Shown here piece by piece: positions 10,396 to 20,268 of a stretch of DNA of 64,000 nt (its first letter is position 1; every line of letters starts with the position of its first letter). The DNA is from Prorocentrum cordatum (lineage: Eukaryota > Sar > Dinophyceae > Prorocentrales > Prorocentraceae): contig CAUYUJ010017904.1 of the NCBI GenBank assembly GCA_963575745.1, forward strand, positions 794,936 through 858,935, written 5' to 3'. Under the pieces are notes generated by a model. It saw only the letters and a list, made by a program, of their open reading frames with translations, was not told the origin of the DNA and did no database searches. A program made the translations under genes and the position numbers.

Positions 10396-10559
10396 AAGCC
10401 ACCATAATGAAGCAAGCGGGCTCCAAGGGGAGGGAGGTGCACGAGGGAGGGCGGGCGGCCAGGAAGGGGGAGGGGGAAGGGAGGTGCACGAGGGGAGGCA
10501 GGAGCGGGAGAGGGAGGAGCAAGGAGGGACGGGGTGGGAGGCGAGCAGGAGGGGAAGGA

Positions 10560-10695
10560 GAAGGAGGAGGAGGAGGAGGAGGAGGAGGAGGAGGAGGAGG
10601 AGGAGGAGGAGGAGGGGGAGGCGAGGCGGAGGAGGAAGTGGAGGAGGAGGAACAGGAGGAGGAGGAAGTGGACGTGGAGGAGGAGGAGGAGGTTT
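10560..10695 (+). repeat. (GGA)n microsatellite
   Basis: GGAGGAGGA tract with scattered substitutions; the surrounding 10430-10560 is also purine-rich. Confidence 0.9.
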
Positions 10696-11046
10696 CGTGG
10701 GCTGTTTTTTATTCCGGCACCCAGCGATGCAGGCCCAACCCCGGGGGCAGGCCTGAGGGCCCCAGGCCCGCCTCCCTCGGGACCCGTCTGCTTGCATGCC
10801 AACGGAAGGAACGAGAAGAGGACCCCATCTTTCGGAGGAGGAGGAGGTACCCATACCAACAAGCCTCCCAACAAGGCTTCTTGTCCACGGCATACATGCG
10901 TACAGTTCGCCTCCCCAACAAGCCTCCCAACAGATCCTCTTGTCAAAGGCCCAGCCTGGCCGAAGGCCACTGAACACTACATACAGTATAGACCTGCGGA
11001 GTGGGCAAAGCGACTGAAGTTCTCATGTGCTATATGCATGGGTCGA
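10696..11046. other. Spacer with a short CCTCCCAACA duplication
   Basis: AACAAGCCTCCCAACA occurs at 10858 and 10917. No gene is recognised. Confidence 0.35.
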
Positions 11047-11195
11047 TGTAGGTTCGTACACATGCATTCAATGGCGTCCCTCTTGGGATGCCCTCGTCGC
11101 CACCGCAGGAATTGCCTCGAAGTCCTGGTCAGAGCGCACCCCGGGAGAGTCCCGGGGAGCAGCGGTATCGGCACTTTTGAGTCCTCCCCGCCCAG
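11047..11195 (+). repeat. MITE-G (introner-like) copy
   Basis: It shares TGGGATGCCCTCGTCGCCACC, GCCTCGAAGTCCTGGTCAGAG and GGGGAGCAGCGGTATCGG with the G copies at 27745, 28128, 30287 and 49845. Like them it ends in a pyrimidine-rich run closed by AG (CTCCCCGCCCAG|G). The 5' boundary is approximate. Confidence 0.65.
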
Positions 11196-11206
11196 GCGTC
11201 GGGCTT

Positions 11207-11425
11207 TTGAGGCCTCCTAGACGGGGTCCGAGTATATGGGGTGGGAGGATCGCGCCGCATCGCGCATCGTCGATGCATCGGCGATGTCGCGCGATGCGGA
11301 GTCCGATTCTCTCCACGCCGTCGTCGCCGATGCATCACCGCCGCCGCCGATTCATCGCCGATGCATCGGCGATGCGGCGCGAGCCTCCGACCCCATCTAC
11401 TCGGACCCCATTTGGGAGGCCTCTA
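11207..11425. mobile_element. Long palindromic element (GATGCATCGGCGATG)
   Basis: The arms of about 60 bp are GAGGCCTCC.., GGGGTCCGAGTATATGGGG, GGATCGCGCCGCATCGCG on the left and their mirror GATGCGGCGCGAGCCTCCGA, CCCCATCTACTCGGACCCC, GGAGGCCTC on the right. The centre has repeated GATGCATCGGCGATG palindromes. It would fold into a long hairpin. Confidence 0.75.
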
Positions 11426-11689
11426 GGGCTGCACCTTGTAGCCAGAGCTTGATCGGACATGGAGACAAGGAGGGTACGGAGCTCCTGCACAGCCTCCTGG
11501 GGCCACTCGCGTTTGGCACCGCTCTTTGCCTTTCACGGGCGAGGGGGTGCAACAAAGCGAGGGGTCCTGGACAGAGGAGCCGATGGGGGCACCCGAAGAA
11601 AAATCCTAGACGCTTCGCGTGATCCCACCAGCCCCTCCTGTGCGCTAATTTAGGCCGATGCATCTGCGCTTCGTTCCTTTACGCCGCCC

Positions 11690-12260
11690 GACCTGTCTCG
11701 CCGCGGTTGCGATCAAAAAAGTGACCCCACCAGCCCAGCCAGACATTACGCCCAGACGAGTTGCCCTGATCAGGAATGTGGAGGAGCGTGCAGTTGAAGA
11801 GGAGGGCAAGCAGAAAGGCGGACGCCTCTCGGAGTCCCTTTGGTTTTCTCTTGAGAGTTTCTTGGAGTCCTCTTGGGGCGTGTTGGGGGCCTCTTTGCGG
11901 CCACGGGGGCCTCTGAGAGCATCTTGGGTGCCTCAGGGGAGCCCCTTGGGGGCTCTTCGGGGGTCTCTTCGGGGCCTTCGGGGCCTTTTGGGGACCTACC
12001 TCTTGGGGGCCTACGGCCCATAGTGGCCCCTGGGCGCATCTTGGTGTCCTTTTGGGGCACATTCTTGGGAGCCTCTCGGGGGCAGTCTTTGGGCCATCTG
12101 GGAGGAGATCGATCACAGAAGGGGGATATTAAATTAGCCACCCCCCCGGAAGCCAACATTGCTCCAAAACAAATGCAGGAGTGATGATTTGTGCCCTCTC
12201 GCTTAGGCCATCCTGGACGCTCCAACGACCCGCGCCCCACCCGTCCAGGTCCAGGCGGAT
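11690..12260 (+). repeat. 0.6-kb dispersed repeat with CTTGGGG core, copy 1
   Basis: It starts with CCCACCAGCCCAGCCAGACA and GATCAGGAATGTGGAGGAGCG, continues through a CTCTTGGGG array (11830-12110), and ends with GAGGAGATCGATCACAG..AATTAGCC..GCCATCCTGGACGC. The same order of blocks occurs at 59405-60010, so the minisatellite is part of a larger mobile or duplicated unit. Confidence 0.65.
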
Positions 12261-12760
12261 GGGGGAGGGGAAGGGGTCAAGGCACTCTCCTAGGTAGCAC
12301 GCCGTCTAGCTCACTCCAGCCCGCACTCCCAACACCTAGGTAACACCCGAGCCTCGGCATGTTCAGCCGTCGTCTTTGGATTGGCAGTTATTGGGAACCA
12401 GCACCGACCTCATGTGCGCAATGCTGGGCGAGGTGCACCACGCGTGCTAGGCGCCACGCGCGCCACGCTGCTCTGGGGCCCGAGCGTGCCAGGCACGCCT
12501 GGTGTGCCAGATGCTGCTCCACGTGCGACAGGTGTGCCACATGCTGCAGCCGGGCCAGGTACGCCACGTTCGGGGCACGTGCAAAATGTGTCAGGTGCGC
12601 CTGCGCACGTGACAGCACACATCGGAAAGCATGTCGGCCCCCACCATCCTTGTCGAAAGCCAATGCCCATCATTGTGTCTGGTGGGCACGCGCACAGCAG
12701 ACCATACGCCACCACCCCCGCCGTCCCCGTCAAAAACCACTTGACATCGCGGGGTGGCCG
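12261..12760. other. No gene; degenerate GTGCCAC-type motifs
   Basis: 12410-12610 has loosely repeated GCGAGGTGC / GTGTGCCACATGCTGC motifs with no clear period. Apparent open frames are Cys/Ala/Arg-rich and unrecognised. Confidence 0.3.
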
Positions 12761-13060
12761 CGCATGATCGAGATTTCGCCGCGAGGTGCAGCTTGTATTG
12801 TTTTGACAGGGCTGTCGCTTTGCGCACGACAGGCAATATGCTGACACACTCGTCGTCTGGATCGAACAAACAATACAATGGTTTCGCGGGCCTGACGGAC
12901 ATGATTCAAACTTTCGCCACAAAGTGTATTCTTCATTGTTTTTTGACAGGGATGGTCGGGGGGGCCGCATCGGGTTGGTTGCGCATTCTTCGAATTTGGA
13001 GGCAGAGTGTGTTTTGTAATGTTTTTCTGACAGGGGTGGTGGGGGGTGAGCATAGGGTCG
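12761..13060 (+). repeat. Three diverged units ending TGTTTTTTGACAGG
   Basis: TATTGTTTTGACAGGG (12796), CATTGTTTTTTGACAGGG (12935) and AATGTTTTTCTGACAGGGG (13018) each follow a TTCG..AGTGT block. The endings resemble 3' splice sites, so these may be intron-tail fragments rather than a true tandem. Confidence 0.45.
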
Positions 13061-13339
13061 GCATTGTTCCTGGTTGGCTGCCGGTCGCCTCGGGGGGGGG
13101 TGCACACTAAAAGGGAACAGTGGCGGACGCATCCCCGAAGGGCAGGAAGGAAGGCGGAAGAGGAAACCCGCTAAACCACTCACGCCCAGAGTGCTGGTGG
13201 GATTCGCATGTCGCCCCACGTCCCCCCTGGGGCACCGTCAACCTCCCAGGGACAGTGATTGATCAGTGTGGTGTGCAAGCCCTCCAAAGGCCATGAGAGA
13301 AGTCGTATGCTGGATCATTAATTACCCCTCTCCCCCCAG

Positions 13340-13650
13340 TTACGGGTATGAGGCACTCTGCGGAGTTCGCAAGGAAATTTGAAGTCCGCCGCAGGCGTAC
13401 GTGTTTTACGCGCTTCACTGCGTGGCAGCCGCAGGCGCAAAGGGGGCACTGCGGATGGATCGCGTGCGTGACGCGGGTGAGTCGCGGGCGGGTCGCGGGT
13501 GAGTCGCGGGCGGATCGTGGGCGTGTCGCGGGCTGGTCGTTGGCTAGGAGAACGGCGGCAACAACAAACAATACAGCACAGCACAACACCATAGCTGCAA
13601 TCCGCATCGCGGACGCCCACTATAGTCACGCACCCAGGGATGGTGTAAGG
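13340..13650 (+). repeat. GTCGCGGG composite repeat, short + copy
   Basis: Order of blocks: GCCGCAGGCG spacer (13395-13445), GGTCGCGGGTGAGTCGCGGG array (13470-13535), a CAACAACAAAC tract (13560), then AATCCGCATCGCGGACGCCC and ACTATAGTCACGCACCCAGG. The same order occurs at 35640-36445 (+) and, inverted, at 48500-49400. Confidence 0.7.
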
Positions 13651-13859
13651 TTCGCCTCGCGGAGATTTCTGGGATGTGGTCGGTGGCAAGTCGTGTGCTC
13701 GATGACCCTCGTGTCCCCAAGGTCCTTGCCATCAACCGTCCTTGTGCGAAGGGGAGCGGAGGATGATTGAAAGAGGGGCTGGTCACATCGAAGCTGCAAA
13801 ACGAAGCTGGGATCAGCCTGTTCTGCCGACCACTTTGCGAACCCTACTTGAAAGCAGGG

Positions 13860-14045
13860 CATCTTCAAGCCATCTTGAAGCTTTGTGTGGGCCCTCTTGT
13901 TTCTTTCGAGGCCCTGTTCGGGCTTTCCTTGGTGTCGCCGTTGAGGTCCTCTTGGGGCCATCCTTGGGGCGACAAGGAAGTTCTTTGGAGCTCTCTTGGG
14001 GCCATGCTGGGCCCTTCGTTGGGCCATCTTGTGGCCACCTCGAGG
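13860..14045 (+). repeat. CTTGGGGCC-type minisatellite
   Basis: Units such as CCTCTTGGGGCCATCC and CTCTCTTGGGGCCATGC continue up to the relic spliced-leader sequence just upstream of the transporter gene. Confidence 0.65.
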
Positions 14046-14050
14046 CCATA

Positions 14051-14069
14051 GTAGCCCCTTTTGCTCAAG
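14051..14069 (+). other. Relic dinoflagellate spliced-leader sequence
   Basis: GTAGCCCCTTTTGCTCAAG matches 16 of 19 positions of the conserved 3' part of the dinoflagellate trans-spliced leader (GTAGCCATTTTGGCTCAAG), ungapped. It is on the coding strand, 105 bp before the ATG of an intronless gene. Dinoflagellate genes that arose by retroposition of trans-spliced mRNA are known to keep such decayed leaders in the genome. The bases upstream (the usual CC of the leader's 5' end) do not match. Confidence 0.7.
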
Positions 14070-14174
14070 CTTGGCCTAAGTCTTGCGCAAGATTTGCGCT
14101 GTCCAATCTTGCCGCTGCGCAATTCTCACCCCAAGTGCCAGGGGCGCCCCCTTTCTGGAACAGGTTGCGCGACC

Positions 14175-15074
14175 ATGCCGGAGCTCGTGTCGATCGTGAA
14201 AACCCCCAGGGAGGCCTTCATGGGTATGGTAGACAAAGGCGTGTCGATGGGCGGCGACTCGTCCATCAAGATTTTCCACCAGTCTTTCTACGCGGGTTGC
14301 TACATAGGCTTCGGGGGCATGCTGTCGAGGGTGGTGGCTGGTGGCCTCGACAGCGCAGCCCAGGACAACCCTACCATCCAGACATTCGTATTCGCTGCGC
14401 TTTTCCCTGTGAACCTGCTGCTCATCCTCCTCACAGGTGGGGTGCTGATCACAGGTACAGCGGCGACCGTGCCTGCCGCTGTGTTTGAAGGCAAGCTGCA
14501 CCGGATGCAGATCCTGAGGACGTTTGCGTTGGCTTGGATTGCAATCTGCTGGGGGCCTTGCTCTTTGCTGGCTTTGTCACGGCTTGTAACTTGAATGTTG
14601 ACCTGACTGCCAAGTTTGCGATCAAGGTGGCGGAGAAGAAGGTCAAGGAGAATTTTCTGACCACCTTCCTCAGAGGAATCGGCTGCAATTGGCTGGTGTG
14701 CATGGCTGTGTTCCTGCAGGGCCAGGCGCAGGACATGGTTGGCAAGATGGTGGGCATCTGGTTTCCGATCTCTTGCTTCGTGGCCATCGGCTTCGAGCAT
14801 ATCCCAGCCAACATGTTCATGATCCCCATGGGGATGATGGCCGGCGCCGACGTGTCAGTCAGTGCTGGATTGTCTCTGGAGGAATTTCAGCCCCGTAACT
14901 CTCGGGAACATCTTCGCAGGTTCCATATTTGTGGGCGGTGGCTATTCTTTCGCCTTCGGCCGGCTGGGCAGCTCGCCAGTTATCAATATGCACACGAAGA
15001 AGCAGGGTTCGCCGAAGGAGCAGCAATCCACGAGCGATGCGCGCGAGATTTCACTTGAGGCTCTGGACGCATGA
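14175..15074 (+). CDS. Formate/nitrite transporter (FNT) family protein, two frame breaks
   Basis: FNT proteins are pentameric channel-like carriers of small monocarboxylates or nitrite in membranes. About 299 codons, the usual family length. The start MPELVSIVKTPREAF was chosen for family N-terminal spacing and a CGACCATGC context. Six hydrophobic segments fall near residues 37-55, 69-95, 112-138, 168-186, 193-217 and 243-262. Family signatures: LLTGGVLITGTA (loop after TM2), NLLGALLFAG (TM3), RGIGCNWLVCMAV (TM4), GFEHIPANMFMIPMG with the central His about residue 209, and PVTLGNIFAGSIFVG (TM6). The frame is lost by one missing base near 14538-14541 and regained by one extra base near 14874-14880, so the stop at 15072 is in the starting frame. 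No introns. Substrate cannot be read from the sequence. It is either a recent pseudogene or a functional gene with two sequence errors. Confidence 0.9.
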
Positions 15075-15279
15075 CTTCGCAGTTTCGCTGAGGGGCCTCA
15101 ACGGCGATTTATGTTGTAGCTACTACGAATTTGGAACAAAGGCTTAACCCCCACCTCCCGATGATCAACAACCCCCCCCGTTAGTACTGGGTGTTGATTG
15201 TCCACGGCCAATACGGTTTTGGTCCGGGAAAAGAGGCGGCATGGCCGATGTTAGTTTGCATCGCGGGAAAAGTTGCGAA

Positions 15280-16800
15280 TCGACATTGCTCTCTTCTTAT
15301 GTTGAGCAGCAAGAGCTCCCAAGGATTCCGATTGATTTCCTCAGGAAACCCATGGATGTCTTATGTAATCCTAGGGGTTTCCGATGGGTTCCGATAGAGT
15401 TCCGAAGGAATCCTATAGATGTCCGAAGGAACCCTAGGAACTTCCTACGGAGTTAGAAAGCAATCTTATGGAATTCGCGAGGCACCCTGCGCATTGCCTC
15501 AGGGAACCCATTGGGTTCCTTAAGAAGTCTGTAACAATCCTTAGGAATCCCGCAGGAGTCCGTAGGAGCTCCATCGTGTCCCTCAGGAAATCCATCGGGT
15601 TCCTCTGGAAATCCAAATGATTCCTGACACCTCCATCGGATTCATTTGGAAATGCAGTGGGTTCCTTCGGACATCCATAGGTTCCCTTAGAACATTCATA
15701 GGCTTCCTGAGGAAGCCCATCGGATGACTTATGGATGTATCAGAATCCCTCGGACATCCATTAAAAAGATCCGTAGGAGATCTATCGGAATCCTTCGGAC
15801 ATCCATACGATCCCCGAGGAACTCCATAGGAATCCTTAAGACATCAAGTGGTTTCCTTAGGACATCCATCGGGGTCCTTAGGAAATCAATCGGATGCCTT
15901 TGGACACCCATAAGATCCATTCGGAAATCTGTGGGAATCCCTCGGGCACCCATCGGATTTCTTAGAAGATCCGCAGGATCCATGAGGAAACCCATGGGAT
16001 GCTTAAGACATCCATAGGGCTCCTAAGATAATCCATCGGATTCCTTAGGAACTCCGCGCGATTCCTTGCGACATCTATAATATTCGTTGGGGCATCCATC
16101 GGGTTCCTTAGGACATTTACAGGAATCCGTAGACAAGCCAGACGACTCCTGAGGAAAATCATCGGAGTCCTTGGGGAGTCTATGGGGGTCCTTAGGACCT
16201 CCATAGGATTGCTTCTGCAACGTATACGAACCATTCGGACATCCATAATAATCCACAGGGCATCCATGCCATTCTTTAGGTTATCCGTGGGATTCCGTGG
16301 CGGCCAATCGGATTCCTGAGAGAATCCAGAGGATCTTTTAGCAAGCAATCCTTACGTTCCCTTTGGGGCATTACATGATTTCTCTGGAAAGTCATTGGGT
16401 TTCTTCGCGATCCATGTGATTCGTTAGGAAATGTACAGGAATCCTTAGGACATCATTCATGGAGTTCCTGTGGAATTCGATGGGTTCCTTACGGATTCTC
16501 ATGGATGTTCTTCAACAACCTCATGTATTCCCTCAAGAATCCGATCGCTGGTCTGAGTAGCATGTAGATGTCCTCAGAAACCTTCTGCATTTCCGAAGGA
16601 ACCCTATGCATTTCCGAATGCTGCCGAATGGATTCCCAGGGAATCTTGTGGATGTCTGATAGATTCTTTTGGGATGCCCAAAGGAGCCCGATGGATTGCC
16701 AACGGACTCCTATGGCTTGCCACAGGAACCCGACGGATTTCCGATGGTGTCCCATGGATTTACCAAGGACCCCTATAGATTTCCAAGGGAACCCTATGGA
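15280..16800 (+). repeat. Degenerate array of ATCCATAGG / TCCTTAGGA units
   Basis: About 1.5 kb of 18-22-bp imperfect units such as ATCCATAGGATTCCTTAGGA and ACATCCATCGGGTTCCTTAG. Half-units are inverted relative to each other (TCCTTAGGA is palindromic). It begins about 200 bp after the transporter stop codon. No coding content. Confidence 0.9.
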
Positions 16801-17970
16801 TCAGCATCATAGTTATCATTGTCATCATTATGCTGAGATCTCCGGGACAGCATTTATTATTCCCGCTGGACCCCGGACTTCATTATCCCCAGAAAGGGGT
16901 TATTATCTGGAGGTGGGGCTTAGTTGCCATCTACGACGCACAATTGTTCAGATAGTGCGGCGTAATTTTTACAGCTGAATTGTTTAGTCGTGCGTTGTAC
17001 ACATAACTCGACATGGACGCTGGGCAGTCTCAGCATCCCAATCGATTCTTCAGTTGCAGCCTGAGCCTTCTTTTTTCCTCCCCCCCTGCAGCGAAGTCTG
17101 TGGGTCAGGGTAAATTTTGTCAAGCTGCTGCTCACGGTCATTACCGACGAATGCCAGTCGTCTTGTGACTTTAGCCATGTAAGCCAGCGCATTGGCCGCA
17201 TGTTCGAATCATTGTGTGCCTGTCCCCCCCAACAAAAAAAAACAAAATAGGCCCATCGGAAACAAGAGCGCGAGAAGGCGAGAGGACGAATCGAGATGGC
17301 GAGAAGTCGAAGCTGTTCGATGATGTTGGCTTCTCGGAGGTATTCTTGCGATGTTCTGGGGTTACCGCTACCCGAGAGCAATCTTTGAGTTTTTTCTGGC
17401 TGCTTGGAGGCTTACTAGAGGCCATCACTGGCCAATTTGGGCTATCCGGCCATCCGGGGACATCTAGGGCCATCTCGGGACATCTCAGACGAGCGCCCTT
17501 GCTCCTTCGCACGGGGTAGGGGGGGGGGGGGGCGCCCCGTTCCCCGAAGAGGCGAGCGAGGAATATCGTGGAAGCATGTGCTCCTGGGAGGTCGCTGGGG
17601 CTCCAGGGCGGGAGTGGGGCAGGTGTGCGTTAGAATCTGCCTGGGGTCGAGAATCGTGGCCGATCGCCGGCCAGCGGATGGGGGGGACGACGAGCTGACG
17701 CTGGCTCGATCGCGGCGCCCGCCTGGAAGCCACCCTTCGGCCTCTTCGAGGGCCGACCCGTCCAAACACCTCGGCCCGGGAGGGCGGGTGGGGGGGGGAG
17801 GCGCAGCGCAACGCGCAGGGGGCACGGCTTCGTGGGGCCACTCGCGTGCCGACAGTCACGTTGGTCTGCACCGTCGACGCCCCACTGTTCCTCGGAGCCC
17901 CCAGTGTCCCCTGGGTGTTGGGTCCTCGTTGGGTCTCTCAGGCTCTCCTCCGCAGCCTTTGGCTTAGGTG
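16801..17970. other. No gene recognised
   Basis: 16801-17430 is mixed-composition unique sequence; TGTTCGAATC at 17199 is a chance B-box-like match. 17431-17970 is GC-rich with open frames on both strands (176 codons + strand, 127 codons - strand), neither with a recognisable domain. A G-run lies at 17517-17533. Confidence 0.3.
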
Positions 17971-17973
17971 TGC

Positions 17974-18013
17974 ACGTGTGTGTGTACGTGTGTGTGTGTG
18001 TGTGTGTGTGTGT
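17974..18013. repeat. TG microsatellite
   Basis: (GT)n of about 40 bp with two interruptions. Confidence 0.9.
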
Positions 18014-18349
18014 TGAGCTGGTCACCATTTGGCCAGGGAACAGCAGGCCTGCCCTCTCACGTATGACGCTCTCGTGATCACCGTATGTCCCGTCACTGTG
18101 ACACCGTTAATGGTGTTCTGACGTTGTTCCAGCTCGTCTGATTGCACAGGTGACGTGATTCGCGACATGGAAGTCCCAAGCGTGGTGTTTTGATACGGTT
18201 GAAGATTTTCGGGCGGTTGTCTTTCAACACGGCCAGCAGTTCAAGTAGATTCTGGTAAGGGCCTGTGCAGAAGGAGTTCGGAGGGATGGCTCGTTGCAAG
18301 CTGTTGGGTCTTGGCTTCACGCTGGTCCTACTCCCCCCTCCAGATCCCA

Positions 18350-18525
18350 TGCCAGCCTGGAACATATCCCTATCCCTATGCTGGGCACCTCCTCATCACG
18401 ATGCCAATCTTGGGATTCCCTTATTTTTTGAGGGCGAATCCCTAAGATTGTCATCGCCTTTTGGCGTGTCAATCGCAGGGATAGGGATACGTTCGAGGCT
18501 GGTAAATCCCATGCCAATCGCCTCC
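18350..18525. mobile_element. Inverted-repeat element, CCAGCCTNGAACNTATCCC arms
   Basis: The left arm CCAGCCTGGAACATATCCCT then ATCCCTATGC is mirrored on the right by GCAGGGATAGGGATACGTTC then GAGGCTGG. An outer TCCCATGCC occurs at both ends. About 175 bp, no coding content. Confidence 0.65.
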
Positions 18526-18724
18526 GTCTTGTCCTCCTCCTCCCCTTTTTTTGTTGGGGCGCGCTCCCTCCTGACCTCCTGTGGGCCCCCGGTCGCCCCC
18601 CCCCCCATCCTCCGAGGCGGGGGCGGGGCGTGTCCATAGCCGCCGCCGTCCGAGGTCCCCGAACGTCGATCCCCGGGCGGCGGTGACGGGTATACCCTCG
18701 GGAGCCTTGAGACGGGGGTCAATG

Positions 18725-18850
18725 CCCTCCTCCTCCCCCCCTCCTCCTCCTCCTCCTCCCCCTCCTCCATCTCTTCCTCCTCCTCCTCCTCCTCCTTCTC
18801 CTCCATCTCCTCCTCCCCCTCCCCCTCCTCCACCTCCTCCTCCTCCTCGG
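18725..18850 (+). repeat. (TCC)n microsatellite
   Basis: Pyrimidine triplet tract of about 125 bp, imperfect. Confidence 0.9.
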
Positions 18851-18879
18851 GTCGCCTACGGCCCCGGGAGAAACCGTGC

Positions 18880-19126
18880 GCCCCGTCGCCGGAGCTCAGG
18901 AGACGGGGGTCCATGCAAACGGGGGCCAGCCAGGGCACCGGATCCTGCAGGATCCTGCGAAGACCCCCTCTGGCCGACCCGGGACAGCGAGCCGAGCCGC
19001 TCGTGGCCGCGAGGCGGCCGCACATGTTGGTGGACCCGGGTCTGCGAAGACCTGCGTTGCAGGTTCTGTTCCTGCATTGCATTTTTTGGTTTCCTGCGGA
19101 CCCGGGTCTGGATTGACCCGGGTCAG
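18880..19126 (+). repeat. MITE-H copy
   Basis: Shared blocks with 33225 and 43253: CGGGGGTC(A/G)ATGC then ACGGGGG, CCAGGGC.CCGGATC, GCAGGATCCTGC, and a terminal GACCCGGGTCTG..TTGACCCGGGTCAG. It ends exactly in TCAG before an open frame. Confidence 0.65.
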
Positions 19127-19330
19127 AAGATCCCGCCGCGCACGCTACGCTTCGGGCACTTTGCCTCTGCGAGTCGCGCGAAGGACGCTGACGTCTACTT
19201 CGAGCAGGACAACCACCACGAGCACGCGGACGACGACCACGCCAACAGGCGGCGGCGCGCCGGCTTGTGGGAGCCGTCTCGACGCGCTCTGGCCACGGCT
19301 GCCGCTGTCCTCACTCCGGGAGAGGGAAGG
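19127..19330 (+). CDS. Candidate exon with Thr/Arg-rich stretch
   Basis: Not identified. It starts immediately after the CCCGGGTCAG end of a MITE-H, which could act as the 3' splice site. One frame (codons at 19191) reads TSTSSRTTTTSTRTTTT then PTGGGAPACGSRLD, the same kind of Thr-rich cassette seen at 9230, 41100, 46260 and 52936. A second frame is also open (His/Asp/Arg-rich), so the reading frame is not certain. The 3' boundary is not defined. Confidence 0.3.
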
Positions 19331-19929
19331 GGACGTTTTCGAGGCGCGCTCGCGCTGAGGAGACATCGGTCCTGGCGGAACGGCTCGCCGTAATTGTTGT
19401 GCGCCCGGGATGGTTGTGAGCGAGAGCGCTGCGGGGCCAGCCCCTCTCGCCGGGACTGCCGGGGGCGAAGTCAGCAGACTTGGCCGCGGAGGGAGCTCGC
19501 AGCACACAGTGCGGTAGCCCAGGGCGCAGAGTTCCAGACGGATTGCCAACCCACGCGCGCGCGAAGTGAACTGGCTCCCGGCCGTTCGTAATTTTGGTCC
19601 ATTCGGGAGTTGCGGTTTCTCACGGCGCCGGAGGTTCGCGCCTGGTCCCCCCCCCCAAGCAGGCGAACACAGTTTTCATCGTTTTCGTTCCACAGGCGCC
19701 CCGTCTCCCCTTTTTCTTGTTGCCCCAAGCCCTCTTGCAGCCGTGCTCCATAATACTCCGTTTCGCTTTTTGTTTTTGTTGGGGGGTTCTCTCTCTCTCT
19801 CGTTTTCTCTTTCTGTCTCTCTCCTCTCTCTCTCTCGTGCTCTCGTTCGCCATCTACGCGTGTTCTGCCACGTGTGCCCCACCGCGCTGTCGGAGAGTAT
19901 TTTTTGACCTTTTTGGAGTATTTCTGAGG
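19331..19929. other. No gene; CT microsatellite inside
   Basis: 19785-19842 is a CTCTCT..TCTCTC tract. The rest has no recognisable feature. Confidence 0.35.
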
Positions 19930-19980
19930 TATTCTCATTATTTCTTCGAAAATCCCCCTGTAGGGGGACACGCCCGACTC
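19930..19980 (+). repeat. MITE-A 3' end only
   Basis: AAAATCCCCCTGTAGGGGGA then CACGCCCGACTCAA matches the right terminus of the A family. A matching left terminus is not visible within 300 bp. Confidence 0.55.
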
Positions 19981-20100
19981 AAGGCTGGGAGTGGAGGGTC
20001 CACGGACCGTTCTCCCACCCCCGCCGCTGCTCCTATTCGTTGCAAAGCGCGCAGGGACTCTGAGCAAACAGATGTTTCATGTTTGGCCGGGTGCGCCATG

Positions 20101-20268
20101 TGTCACCACCCACTAAACCACCCCAACCCAACCCGAAGGCTCAGATTTACCCTCGATTTCCAGTGGGGTGGGGTCGGGAAACATTGAGAAAACACATTTG
20201 GAACCCTTACCCCCCCCAACCCGACATTCGGGGCTTCGGGTTGGGTGGGGGTGGTCTGGAAGGTAGTC
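20101..20268. mobile_element. MITE-F copy 1
   Basis: 168 bp. The left arm carries ACCACCCCAACCCAACCC then GAAG; the right arm is its mirror, CTTCGGGTTGGGTGGGGGTG then GTCTGGAAGGTAGTC. The interior CTCAGATTTACCCTCGATTT, CCAGTGGGG is nearly identical to the copy at 51834, so this family moved recently. Confidence 0.8.

Noticed and set aside
9403-10407. A 334-codon + frame with poly-Pro, and poly-Glu frames on the other strand
   Set aside because: Translated (CTC)n microsatellite plus element sequence.
14300-14829. Minus-strand frames of 126-166 codons opposite the FNT gene
   Set aside because: Antisense shadows of a clear family member on the + strand.
17160-17232. TGTTCGAATC as a tRNA T-loop or B box
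   Set aside because: The flanking bases do not form a 5-bp T stem, and no acceptor stem or anticodon arm can be built around it.
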